64,000 nt of DNA from positions 1 to 64,000 of the forward strand of contig JAUCBJ010006692.1 of the NCBI GenBank assembly GCA_032718475.1, in the 5' to 3' direction. The notes beneath the pieces were generated by a model. The model was not told the DNA's origin. It did no database searches and saw only the letters and a program-made list of their open reading frames with translations. The position numbers and the translations under genes are program-made. This document shows positions 31,670 to 42,097 of this stretch, piece after piece (positions within the stretch are counted from its first letter, which is position 1; the number at the start of each line of letters is the position of its first letter). This stretch comes from Nemertoderma westbladi (Eukaryota; Xenacoelomorpha; Nemertodermatida; Nemertodermatidae).

Positions 31670-32066
31670 CGCCCTCTAGCGGCAGACTGAGGAACTTCAG
31701 ACTACTCTGTGACTCTGCAAAAGATATAGCCCATATTGTAATAGATACCGACTGGGGGGTCAAAATTAAGTAATAATATATCTAAATAAGTCTCAAACAT
31801 CTTGCCTCATGGCTCGCCCCTTAGAACTCTTAAGCAATATAACTTCATAGTTTTGCGGATTGTAAATAACAAAGCTAGAGAAGATGTTAATTTTCAAATA
31901 ATATGCCCTCTAGCGGCAGACAGGGGAACTTCAGACTACTCTATGACTCCGCAAAAGATATGGCCTATGCCGTAGTAGATGCCTACCGAGTTTAAACCTA
32001 TTCGGAATGAAAATAACAAAGTTAGAGAAGATGTTAATTTTCAGATAATACGCCCTCTAGCGGCAG
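31670..32066 (-). promoter_or_regulatory. Three CTCF-like motifs in right arm
   Basis: Reverse-orientation copies at 31670-31685, 31904-31919 and 32051-32066 (CGCCCTCTAGCGGCAG-type). With the left-arm copies they make a convergent arrangement. Confidence 0.35.
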
Positions 32067-32269
32067 ACTATGGAACTGCAGACGGCTGGATATAGGTAAG
32101 AGTAATTAGTAATCAGAGGTGTCACGAGAGGGGGGCGGGGCGCTTGGATACAACTATTATTAATAAGCTGTTGCTTGGTTAAAGCTAATTGGGGGTCAAA
32201 GGTCAACGATAAAGCTGTCTGGATATAGATAAGAGTAATTAGTTACCAGTAAGGGAGCTGTATACCATG

Positions 32270-33983
32270 GAAATAGGCCCAAACTGCAAAGAAGTATATT
32301 ACTTGCTAAATTTATTACTCTCTCACTCTATCCCAGACAGTAATCAAACATCAACGTTAGTTTGTATAATGTATCAACTGTATGTATAATGTATAATGTA
32401 TAATCTAACACTACGTTTGTCTATGGACGGTCTCCTTTATAGCCAGCTTGCTGGCTTTTCTAGTTGAATCATATTATTCTGCAACCAATAATTTACTCTT
32501 TTAGACGAATTAGTGCGTCTTTTTGCCGGACTAACAAATTTTGGCAACGTTCTGTGCGAGATTGGCGATATTTGAAAAAATTCTGAGGCTCAAATATGTT
32601 GCTCAAATGACTGAATAGCCCAAATAAAAAAGTTGGTACATACTCGACGAGTTGAAATCAGTGAAATTCGACTTTAAATTTTCAAAAAACCGCTATTTTT
32701 CAGTGATCCCGTGATCGAAACGACACAAAAAATATACAGTCTTGTGCGCAACCAAAATTTATGTAGAGTTTGTTATTAAAATTTTTGCATACCTGCTTGA
32801 GTTTTTGAGATATTGGATGGTTATACATACACACACAACCACATCGTGTTTTTGAACGGCTCAATCAACTCTTGATTAAACAAACTCCAAGAAACAGATG
32901 GGATTGGAAGATGCAAACCAATAATGACTTCATCAACCAAAAAACTGCCTCCCATCGAATATAATACAAATTCGCCGAGGCAAACAAATCATCATCACAA
33001 TTACTGCGATGTATGAAATGTTTTCCATACCCGCAACCTGGGAAACAGCCCAAAACAGCAGTTTATTCTGCGGAGGGGTCTTTCTGTATTAGATAAATAA
33101 AATAAAGAACACTAATTATTTATACCTAATACATTCTCAGTTAGCCTAATATACAAACATCGGAGCAACCAATATAATGTACATTGTACTGTAGGCTTGT
33201 ACAGTACAGTACAAGCCTCCTATGAAAGTTTGTGAAATCTTCCATTAAGTCTACCAAACGGCCATTGGTACCCGGCTGGCACCCTGGGTTCAGTTTTCTG
33301 GTTTTGTTAGTTTAATCATCAGCTGTTGTAAACGTCCCAGATGTACAAAACCTACTAGGCCTTCACATTATAATTAAACTTAGCCTGAGTCTGCTTGACA
33401 TTAGACTAACTGACTGAATACAAATAGAACAATAATTAACGATATAATTAATGTGTAACTCCAAGTGACAATAAGTATTGAAATGTTGTTCAGCTGTAAA
33501 AGTGGAGTTGTCGGTATTTAATTTCGCGTTCCATAATGTTGATAATAATATTATCAACATTATGGAACGCGAAATTAAATACCGAATGCTTATATATTAT
33601 GCTTATATATATTTATATTATATATGCTTATAAATACCGAAATGCTTATATTTCGAATATCGCACATCGAATCGTTCCCAACTTTTTTATTCAACAACTA
33701 GATACTAATTGATAAATAGTTGCGTTAAAAATTGTTGCTTACCAGCTTGAGTTTTTGAGATATTGGATGGTTATACACACATACACACACATCGTGTTTT
33801 TGAACGGCTCAACTCTTGACAAAAACTACCCTGGCCTATTAATAGGCAGGTTCGTTATTACTAACTTCCAAAATACTGTATACAGGACAGCGCAGCATCG
33901 GTAAACAGGATCCCACCGGCGCGAAAACCGGCGCGAAAACCGGCGCGAAAACCCGAAAATCGGCTATCAAGTCAAATCCTTTG
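32270..33983. other. Non-coding stretch with direct repeats and hairpins
   Basis: No coding frame is convincing. A segment of about 95 bp (CTTGAGTTTTTGAGATATTG, then TGGTTATACA, a CA-rich run and CATCGTGTTTTTGAACGGCT) occurs at about 32780-32875 and again at 33730-33820, offset 950 bp. It may mark the ends of a decayed element. A 12-bp unit (ACCGGCGCGAAA) occurs three times at 33923-33958, just before the satellite. Confidence 0.65.
33512..33584. repeat. Perfect 36-bp inverted repeat with 1-base centre
   Basis: Arms 33512-33547 and 33549-33584 are exact reverse complements (outer end CGGTATTTAATTTCGCG) around a single A. This is a 73-base perfect hairpin-capable palindrome in AT-rich DNA. 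Confidence 0.95.
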
Positions 33984-36073
33984 TCTATTAAGGGCGGCTC
34001 GAGGCGGGATTCCCTCCTCCCTGACGGTGATCCGTCTATTAAGGGCGGCTCGAGGCGGGATTCCCTCCTCCCTGACGGTGATCCGTCTATTAAGGGCGGC
34101 TCGAGGCGGGATTCCCTCCTCCCTGACGGTGATCCGTCTATTAAGGGCGGCTCGAGGCGGGATTCCCTCCTCCCTGACGGTGATCCGTCTATTAAGGGCG
34201 GCTCGAGGCGGGATTCCCTCCTCCCTGACGGTGATCCGTCTATTAAGGGCGGCTCGAGGCGGGATTCCCTCCTCCCTGACGGTGATCCGTCTATTAAGGG
34301 CGGCTCGAGGCGGGATTCCCTCCTCCCTGACGGTGATCCGTCTATTAAGGGCGGCTCGAGGCGGGATTCCCTCCTCCCTGACGGTGATCCGTCTATTAAG
34401 GGCGGCTCGAGGCGGGATTCCCTCCTCCCTGACGGTGATCCGTCTATTAAGGGCGGCTCGAGGCGGGATTCCCTCCTCCCTGACGGTGATCCGTCTATTA
34501 AGGGCGGCTCGAGGCGGGATTCCCTCCTCCCTGACGGTGATCCGTCTATTAAGGGCGGCTCGAGGCGGGATTCCCTCCTCCCTGACGGTGATCCGTCTAT
34601 TAAGGGCGGCTCGAGGCGGGATTCCCTCCTCCCTGACGGTGATCCGTCTATTAAGGGCGGCTCGAGGCGGGATTCCCTCCTCCCTGACGGTGATCCGTCT
34701 ATTAAGGGCGGCTCGAGGCGGGATTCCCTCCTCCCTGACGGTGATCCGTCTATTAAGGGCGGCTCGAGGCGGGATTCCCTCCTCCCTGACGGTGATCCGT
34801 CTATTAAGGGCGGCTCGAGGCGGGATTCCCTCCTCCCTGACGGTGATCCGTCTATTAAGGGCGGCTCGAGGCGGGATTCCCTCCTCCCTGACGGTGATCC
34901 GTCTATTAAGGGCGGCTCGAGGCGGGATTCCCTCCTCCCTGACGGTGATCCGTCTATTAAGGGCGGCTCGAGGCGGGATTCCCTCCTCCCTGACGGTGAT
35001 CCGTCTATTAAGGGCGGCTCGAGGCGGGATTCCCTCCTCCCTGACGGTGATCCGTCTATTAAGGGCGGCTCGAGGCGGGATTCCCTCCTCCCTGACGGTG
35101 ATCCGTCTATTAAGGGCGGCTCGAGGCGGGATTCCCTCCTCCCTGACGGTGATCCGTCTATTAAGGGCGGCTCGAGGCGGGATTCCCTCCTCCCTGACGG
35201 TGATCCGTCTATTAAGGGCGGCTCGAGGCGGGATTCCCTCCTCCCTGACGGTGATCCGTCTATTAAGGGCGGCTCGAGGCGGGATTCCCTCCTCCCTGAC
35301 GGTGATCCGTCTATTAAGGGCGGCTCGAGGCGGGATTCCCTCCTCCCTGACGGTGATCCGTCTATTAAGGGCGGCTCGAGGCGGGATTCCCTCCTCCCTG
35401 ACGGTGATCCGTCTATTAAGGGCGGCTCGAGGCGGGATTCCCTCCTCCCTGACGGTGATCCGTCTATTAAGGGCGGCTCGAGGCGGGATTCCCTCCTCCC
35501 TGACGGTGATCCGTCTATTAAGGGCGGCTCGAGGCGGGATTCCCTCCTCCCTGACGGTGATCCGTCTATTAAGGGCGGCTCGAGGCGGGATTCCCTCCTC
35601 CCTGACGGTGATCCGTCTATTAAGGGCGGCTCGAGGCGGGATTCCCTCCTCCCTGACGGTGATCCGTCTATTAAGGGCGGCTCGAGGCGGGATTCCCTCC
35701 TCCCTGACGGTGATCCGTCTATTAAGGGCGGCTCGAGGCGGGATTCCCTCCTCCCTGACGGTGATCCGTCTATTAAGGGCGGCTCGAGGCGGGATTCCCT
35801 CCTCCCTGACGGTGATCCGTCTATTAAGGGCGGCTCGAGGCGGGATTCCCTCCTCCCTGACGGTGATCCGTCTATTAAGGGCGGCTCGAGGCGGGATTCC
35901 CTCCTCCCTGACGGTGATCCGTCTATTAAGGGCGGCTCGAGGCGGGATTCCCTCCTCCCTGACGGTGATCCGTCTATTAAGGGCGGCTCGAGGCGGGATT
36001 CCCTCCTCCCTGACGGTGATCCGTCTATTAAGGGCGGCTCGAGGCGGGATTCCCTCCTCCCTGACGGTGATCC
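33984..36073. repeat. 51-bp satellite, 41 identical copies
   Basis: Unit begins TCTATTAAGGGCGGCTCGAG and ends GACGGTGATCCG. I see no variant base in 41 units, and only the last base of the last unit is missing. The unit length is a multiple of three and lacks stops, so long frames run through it (17-residue repeats), but they have no ATG start (TTG or GTG only), so I do not call a gene. The GC content is well above the flanks. Confidence 0.97.
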
Positions 36074-36129
36074 AGCCGCAATCTAGAAACGGGTTGGGCG
36101 GTCAGGGAACATTCTCGACTGTACGGTGA

Positions 36130-36262
36130 GCACTAAACCAGGAGAGGATGAGTTTCGGATCCATTTTGAGACTCTGTTAAACTCTGCCACGCACCGATGA
36201 GGCTCACGTTAGTGTGGAGGGATGCCCATATATCCCGGTTCTGGATAAACCCATATCAACCC
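36130..36262 (+). pseudogene. RT relic family D, 5' part
   Basis: Translation gives GEDEFRIHFETLLNSA and, after a frameshift, EAHVSVEGCPYIPVLDKPIS. This is the segment just before RT motif 1 in L1/R2-like elements. It continues across the family B insertion at 40031. Confidence 0.6.
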
Positions 36263-36300
36263 TACTACTAGGATCGGCATGCTGCATTGCAGCTGCATTT

Positions 36301-38110
36301 TTAAGAATGCTGTGCCGGCTTGTCAACAAAATTGCACCGCCACAACTCCCTATCACCCATGACATTTGCTAGATCCTCCGCATCTTTAAGGCCAGTGTCC
36401 TTTAAGATGCGTCTCAAGAAAGTCAAAGGCTGTCCACCATGCTTATTCACTCCATGAGGCTGCCAAAGTACAAGATTATGCACTGGCTGGTCCTCACGGC
36501 GAAAGCAATGTCCTGCAAAGCGGAGGCGATTTTGTTCTAGTGTCAAGCTTGGGGGAACCAATGAGACACCTCCAATGTTATATAGTGTCTGGTTGGAGAT
36601 GTGTGCATTGTACTTGACACAATGTACCCGGCGTAGCATTCTTGTGAATGTGCCATCCAGAGATTTGGTGTCCTCAGCAGTTAGAGCCCAGCATGGACTC
36701 CCGTAGAGGAGTACTGGAACTACTGCTGCTCTAAATAATCGTACCTTAAGTTTGCGATTAATTCTAGGTGACTTCCAAATCCTGGAAAGCCTATTCAAGG
36801 CTGCCCATGCCTTTCCCTTACGTATTCGAAGGTCCTCACCTGACTTCCGGATCCATGATCCCAGGTAACAGAAGTCGTCCACATGCTCAAGCATACCATC
36901 CTTTGAGCTTATGCTCATCCGATCAGAGACTTGCTGAGGACTTTCAAAGTTAACTGTCAGAATTTTGGTCTTTCTGGAGTTAATAAAAAGACCAACACTA
37001 GAAGCAGCATGTTCTAATGAGCTGAGGAGCCGCTGGGCTCCCTCTAATGATTCTGAGAGTACTCCTAAGTCATCAGCAAAGTCTAGATCAGTTAGGTACT
37101 TGGCAGGATTTCCTCGACTTCTGGAGCCAGTAGGTGGAGTTATCATCACCCCATCATCATTATGATGATCTAAGGACATGCGTAGAACATAGTCAACCAC
37201 AATAATGAACAAGAATGGTGCAAGTGTGTCTCCTTGGAGGACGCCCCATAACACTTCAAATGGTTCTGTGTCACCGTCAACAGTAGACACAAATGTTGTC
37301 GAACCATCGTATACTGATCTGATTGCTGCAATAATTTCATCAGGAATCCTATATAATGAAAGTATGCTGAACATACGTGAGCGAGAGACTGAATCAAAGG
37401 CCTTGAAGAAGTCAACAAAGATAACAGCCAGATGCCTGTCTTTCTTTTTTGATAACTCTTCAATTATCCTTCTAAGTGCCAAAATGGGCTCCATGGTCCC
37501 ACGACCTTTACGGAACCCATTCTGATTTCCACGTAGCAGTCTCTCAATGGGATCCCTGATGCGATTTAATAGAATTCTATTGTATAGTTTTGCAGCAATC
37601 GAGATCAATGAGATTCCCCGAAAAGAACCATAGAGTGTTAGGTTGCCCTTCTTGGGAACTGGCACCAACTTATTTGTTTTCATTTCTTGTGGGACTCTTG
37701 TTGTACGGTACATGTCTACTATGATGGGATAGATGAGCTTTAAACACTCAGGTATTTTAAAGACCTCAGGGGGAACACCATCTACTCCACTGGCACGATT
37801 GGTCTTAATGCTCTTTGCAGCAGCCTTCACTTCTGCAAAGGAGATATCGCCAATGGGAATATCTGGGAGTACAGACTCAGACACTTTTACTTCTATAAAG
37901 TTATCAGGCAATACCCTGTCATTATTGAGGAGCTTTTCAAAGTGGGCTTTCCAACCATTAAGGCGATCGGCTGGTGATTCAGCCTTAACCTTGGTGGTTG
38001 GTTGGCTTTTCCGCCCAGTAAGCAGATTGATCGATTTCCATGCCTGGGATGATTGCCTGCTGTCATCAGCATCATTGATGGCATCAACCTGTTGGTTTAT
38101 TAGCTCCTGT
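36301..38110 (-). CDS. Family B reverse transcriptase
   Basis: A 536-codon frame is open from 37911 to 36301. The same phase extends upstream to about 38110 without a stop (SRQSSQAWKSINLLTGRKSQ, then FEKLLNNDRVLPDNFIEV), a linker between endonuclease and RT. Motifs are as in copy 2: VDFFKAFDS, GVLQGDTLAP, FADD, LYGSPCWALT. It differs from copy 2 by a few residues only. The natural N-terminus is the endonuclease frame, lost through the frameshift. Confidence 0.88.
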
Positions 38111-38113
38111 AGA

Positions 38114-39631
38114 TTAACAGAGTACTGTACTGTTCACTGTACTGTTCAGGGACCTAGATGCAGCTTTAACTGCATTCTTGGCCGCTGTAGTCTGTTTGAG
38201 TCGGGACTCTTTCTGCGCCTTATGAAGGTCATTTCGGCACTTCTGAATTTTGTTGTCAGTCCAGGGGGCCCTTTTCCTGTTTCGAGGGTATACAGGAACT
38301 GTTTCTGCAGCTGCTAACTTAACTGCTTCTGTAAAGGCAGTATAGCCCTCACAGTGATCTGCCGCCTCAGAGGCAAGAGCCTCATACCTGTTGCTCAGCT
38401 GTAGTGTGAAGCTGGATCTCACACTTGGCTGTTGCAACAGAGAGGACCAGTCATGCCGTGGCAAGGCAGATTTCGTTGTTCTGCTAGCACGCAGACTAAG
38501 TCTTACCTTGGCCACAATAAGGCGGTGATCACTGGAGAAGGGTCGAAGTGTAAATGCATTACAGTCTTGTATAGAGCTCCTGTATTTCCTACGAAACAGA
38601 ATATGGTCTATCTGGGACTTGTGACCACTGGGTCCACTATGAGTCCATAGCTTTCCAGTTCGCTTCTTGAACTGGGTTCCAGCCGAAAACAATCCATTTC
38701 CAGAGATAAAATCCTGAAGATGGACAGAATTTCGGTTAACACTATTGCTATAGACCAAGGGCGATGTAGGTGATTGATGCAGACTTGCATTAAAGTCTCC
38801 CAGGAATGTTAAGAATGCATGCTGATCCACTCCATCAGTTGCTGCTTGTAGATTGTGGTAGAAATTTTCCACCTCCTCTACAGGGGCAACACTAGTTGGA
38901 GAGTAGCACACAATCAGAACCACCTTAGGAAACTTCTTAGCCAGTCTTCCAGAACATGAGAAGTGGCAACGGATGATGCGGTTAGAGATTTGGTCTATTT
39001 TGTCCAATGCTGCATGTGCAGTTGGATTCATCAATAGACCAATTCCACCATTGCCACTATCATCTGCTGACGCGAGGGCGAGTCGCCAACCGCCCCCCAT
39101 GTCCTTAATCAGAACATCATCAGTCTGTCCAGTCTGCATTCGGTGCTCTTGAACACCCACTGCGCTAAGAGAAAGCTTATCTGCCAAGGCAGTCAGCTCA
39201 CCTTGTCGCATTGGGGACCCGAGTGTTAGGGTGTTTACTGAGGCTAGTCTAGTGACTTGCCTCAGATTCACCAATGGCTTTGTTGGTCGGGGTGGAACAT
39301 GAAAGTAGCCTCCAACTCCAGAATCCCTCTCCCCATCACAATCTGGCCTCCCTGGTGACCCAGGGTTTGGGCCAGAAAGGTCATCAGGAAAGGGACTCAA
39401 AGAATTGTTGGCTGCTCTCTCTCCAGTAGGGGGTGAGACAGGCAGCCGGTCAGGAGTTAACTGACGCCTGTGAGGCCGATTGTGTCCGGTAATTCCACTG
39501 GCCTCTAGTGGCCGGACCTCCGCATTGCTAATGTAATCCATAGTGGGGGTTGGGGGGTGCTTTTTTGCCGAGTCAGCTCTCGGGGCAAATACCACACCCT
39601 GGTTTGCCATTCCACAGGGTGGGTGTCGCAA
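38114..39631 (-). CDS. Family B AP-type endonuclease
   Basis: 505 codons. The N-terminal about 130 residues are proline-rich and low complexity. The AP endonuclease fold follows: LASVNTLTL, VGVQEHRM (catalytic E), GGIGLLM, FLGDFNAS (GDFN), HKSQIDHILF and SSDHRLIVAKV (SDH). The frame is ended by a stop just after a 12-base direct duplication (CTGTACTGTTCA read on the plus strand, about 38125-38148). Downstream residues continue in another frame into the RT. In an intact element this domain nicks the target DNA and primes reverse transcription. Confidence 0.85.
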   Translation of the reverse strand: MRHPPCGMANQGVVFAPRADSAKKHPPTPTMDYISNAEVRPLEASGITGHNRPHRRQLTPDRLPVSPPTGERAANNSLSPFPDDLSGPNPGSPGRPDCDGERDSGVGGYFHVPPRPTKPLVNLRQVTRLASVNTLTLGSPMRQGELTALADKLSLSAVGVQEHRMQTGQTDDVLIKDMGGGWRLALASADDSGNGGIGLLMNPTAHAALDKIDQISNRIIRCHFSCSGRLAKKFPKVVLIVCYSPTSVAPVEEVENFYHNLQAATDGVDQHAFLTFLGDFNASLHQSPTSPLVYSNSVNRNSVHLQDFISGNGLFSAGTQFKKRTGKLWTHSGPSGHKSQIDHILFRRKYRSSIQDCNAFTLRPFSSDHRLIVAKVRLSLRASRTTKSALPRHDWSSLLQQPSVRSSFTLQLSNRYEALASEAADHCEGYTAFTEAVKLAAAETVPVYPRNRKRAPWTDNKIQKCRNDLHKAQKESRLKQTTAAKNAVKAASRSLNSTVNSTVLC

Positions 39632-40030
39632 TGGAGTCAGATATGAGGCCCATCACCCATATCTACTCTGGCGTACATGACCCACCATTGGCTGTTGCAG
39701 CTCATCTGCTGGGTCATGCCCTGTACCCTTGCTGCCAGGTGCAGTTCGCAGTGAAGTGCCCTCAGAGTGGACATGAGAACACTCTACTCCTAACCAGCCA
39801 TTGGTAGATCACCATCTGCCTGGTCAGGCCATATACCCCTGCAGCCAAGTATATGGGTCCTTAATCCAGGACCAAGGGCGTCCTTATCCCAGAACGAAGG
39901 GGGTCCTAGTTACAGGACCAGATTTGCCCTAGTAAGAGGGTCTATGCAGCTACAGGTGGCACCTCCTTTATGCTGCATGGAGGTGGCAAGTTTTCTTGAT
40001 CAATGACCTAGAATACCTGACCTGAACTGA
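39632..40030 (-). other. Family B 5' untranslated region
   Basis: Between the endonuclease ATG (39631) and the target duplication. It contains several short inverted repeats (for example GGTGGCACCTCC and GGAGGTGGCA at 39955-39990) that could fold. No coding frame. Confidence 0.6.
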
Positions 40031-40240
40031 CATATCAACCCAGGAGGTTCATGGTGGATTACAGGCAATGAAAGAATCCAAAGCATCTGGTCCGGGCGGT
40101 ATAGGACCGGGTGTGTTAAAGTTTCTCACGCTCCAGTGGATAGTTGTGTTGACATTAATGTTAAACTCGGTGTTTACGGCCACTTCAGCCCCTATCAATT
40201 GGTCGTGCAGCAAGTTAACAGCTGTGTTCGTCAACAGCGT
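40031..40240 (+). pseudogene. RT relic family D, 3' part
   Basis: Resumes after the family B element. STQEVHGGLQAMKESKASGPGGIGPGVLKFL matches RT motif 1-2 (KSGKAPGPDGIxPEVLK). LTLMLNSVF and SAPINWSCSKLTAVF follow, matching the next block (xxLNxxFxxGxxPxxWKxxxxxxx). Similarity stops near 40240. Confidence 0.7.
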
Positions 40241-40799
40241 GGTTCGTCACAGCGTGGTTCGTCAATAATGGGTACGATTGTAGGGCCTTATCGCCCCCGG
40301 GTCTTTATCGCCCCTGGACCTTATCGCCCCCTGGGAACTTATCGCCCCTCAAATGGTCCTTTATCGCCCCTTGGGTACATATCGCCCCCGGGTCTTTCTC
40401 GCCCCTGCCCTGGTAACTTATCGCCACTGTGACAAATATGAATTTTGAATGGGAGAAACGTAGGTATTGGTATTTGTATTGTTTATTAGTGTCATAAGAG
40501 TTTTGCAGTTAAATTACAAGACACATGACATATGTACATTGAATTGACTAAGTAAAAATGTTATAAATAAAATAAAAACAATATGTTATTTGAAATAAGA
40601 ACTGTATAAATTACTATTTAATATTTTAACGCCACATTTTAAAATCATTAATAATTAAACTGCATGTATAGGCCTACTGGCATAGGTAAAATTGGAATAA
40701 TACTGTAAGTACTGTACAAAGGTCTAGTGCAAAAAATACGTTAAAATAAATCGAGTTGATTAAAATAGTAACATTTAGGTTCAGTAAGCTAGTGAACGC

Positions 40800-41360
40800 C
40801 GTCAAGGGTAATCTTCCACAGTAAACCCTTCCACTCTGATCCATAAAGGGAAAGGAATGCCTGTTCACCACCATGGGCGATCTTCCACAGTAAACCCTTC
40901 CACTCTGTTTCCCAAATGACTGCCTGTTCACCACCATGGGTGATCTTCCACAGTAAACCCTTCCACTCTGTTTCCCAAATGACTGCCTGTTCACCACCAT
41001 GGGTGATCTTCCACAGTAAACCCTTCCACTCTGTTTCCTAAAGGAATGCCTGTTCACCACCATGGGTAATCTTCCACAGTAAACCCTTCCACTCTGTTTC
41101 CCAAATGACTGCCTGTTCACCACCATGGGTGATCTTCCACAGTAAACCCTTCCACTCTGTTTCCTAAAGGAATGCCTGTTTAGCACCATGGGTGATCTTC
41201 CACAGTAAACCCTTCCACTCTGTTTCCTAAAGGAATGCCTGTTCACCACCATGGGTGATCTTCCCCAGTAAACTCTTCCACTCTGTTTCCTAAATGAATG
41301 CATGTTTCTCCACCATGGGTGGTCTTCCATAATAAACCCTTCCACTCTGTTTTCCAAGTT
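40800..41360. repeat. 63-bp minisatellite, about nine copies
   Basis: Unit CATGGGTGATCTTCCACAGT... of 63 bp with small variants. On the minus strand it is open (21-residue repeat with KQSGRVYCGRSP) within a 249-codon frame at 40674-41423 that has an ATG. No domain is recognisable. The length being a multiple of three makes the frame likely accidental. Confidence 0.9.
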
Positions 41361-41457
41361 ACTATGGTTCTCATTTATCGACCAGCAAAGGATGAAAACC
41401 TTGGTAGAGCTAGTCTGCTGCATTTAAAGTCCTGTGTTAAAACAGTGGTTGTGTCAA

Positions 41458-41540
41458 AAAAAAAAAAATGCTTCGTCCAGGGAACGAATCTGGAGCCTCC
41501 TGAATGAAAGCCCAGATTGTCAACACTAAATCAAACTGCT
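41458..41540 (-). ncRNA. Possible degenerate tRNA-like sequence
   Basis: On the minus strand, GATTTAGTG (A-box-like) is followed by AGATTCGTTCCC (B-box-like) and a T-arm CCAGA-loop-CCTGG. A run of T then follows (the A run at 41457-41469), as for a Pol III terminator. The acceptor and anticodon stems are not convincing. Confidence 0.3.
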
Positions 41541-41919
41541 GCTTAGTCTATGTGACTTAGAGGAAGTATGAGAAAGTTGGTGATAGTATCCTGTATATAA
41601 TGACAGGGCGATAAAGGACCGGGGGCGATAAAGACAAAGACCCAGGGGCGATAAGTTCCTAAAAACTCAGAACTGGGGGGCGATAAGTTCCCAACAAAAA
41701 TGCAATTTATAGGGGCGATAAAGTTTCAGGGGCGATAAGGTCCTGTTTCGGGGTATAAGTGTATTAAATTCTATAGTTCTCTTGTATTTTAGCATTTTAG
41801 CTAAACGGCTACAATGTTGGTTTACACCAGTAGTCACACAGCAGGCAGGGGCAAAAAAATATCGGTCTTGTGCTGAACATACTTACCTTACTACTGTATT
41901 ACTTATAGACTATGTAATT

Positions 41920-42020
41920 TGTAAGAAACTACAATTATATACGATTTTTCAAGCTTTTCAAGATTTTTCTAGCGCCTATGAAGAAGTACACCGAGGTAAA
42001 TTATTGGCTTTTTCCGGTTT
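41920..42020 (+). pseudogene. Possible RT motif A relic
   Basis: FQAFQDFSSAYEEVHRGKLL resembles RT motif A (xxVAFxDFxxAYDxVxRxKL). It lies in a 126-codon frame without other recognisable motifs, next to the RT C-terminal relic on the opposite strand. Confidence 0.3.
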
Positions 42021-42097
42021 CAGGCGGAGTGAATTTTTAACAACTGTAGTATTATATACTAAAACTACTGTCAACTTTTATTTATTGAATGACTCCT

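Larger units (their letters stand above)
30301..32269. mobile_element. Fold-back (long inverted repeat) element, about 2 kb
   Basis: The left arm 30301-31055 and right arm 31513-32269 are near-perfect reverse complements (about 755 bp each). They begin ATGGTATACAGC and end GCTGTATACCAT. The 457-bp centre is a short-unit repeat. No transposase frame is present, and I see no clear target duplication. It could be a non-autonomous fold-back transposon or an inverted duplication. A single-stranded copy would form a very long hairpin. Confidence 0.85.
36263..40030 (-). mobile_element. Family B copy 3, full-length (3,768 bp) with 11-bp target duplication
   Basis: Flanked by CATATCAACCC on both sides (36252-36262 and 40031-40041). 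The minus-strand order is: 5' UTR (about 400 bp), endonuclease frame, RT frame, then a (TAG)n-type tail at 36263-36270. It interrupted family D RT sequence, whose frame joins across the duplication. It shows the full family B structure and lets the truncated copies be interpreted. A frameshift near 38115-38140 separates endonuclease from RT, so this copy is probably inactive. Confidence 0.95.
40282..41743. mobile_element. Fold-back element with TTATCGCCCC terminal repeats
   Basis: The left end (40282-40430) holds eight copies or variants of TTATCGCCCC. The right end (41604-41743) holds six copies of its complement. The interior (40440-41600) has a 63-bp minisatellite and a tRNA-like sequence but no transposase. 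Clustered short motifs in inverted orientation at both ends are typical of non-autonomous DNA transposons with subterminal transposase-binding repeats. I could not identify a target duplication. Confidence 0.7.

Noticed and set aside
33981-36129. Two overlapping 700-codon frames through the 51-bp satellite
   Set aside because: They exist only because the unit is a stop-free multiple of three. They begin at TTG or GTG rather than ATG and have no non-repeat domain.
40674-41423. 249-codon frame with 21-residue repeats
   Set aside because: Generated by the 63-bp minisatellite inside a non-autonomous element, with no recognisable domain.
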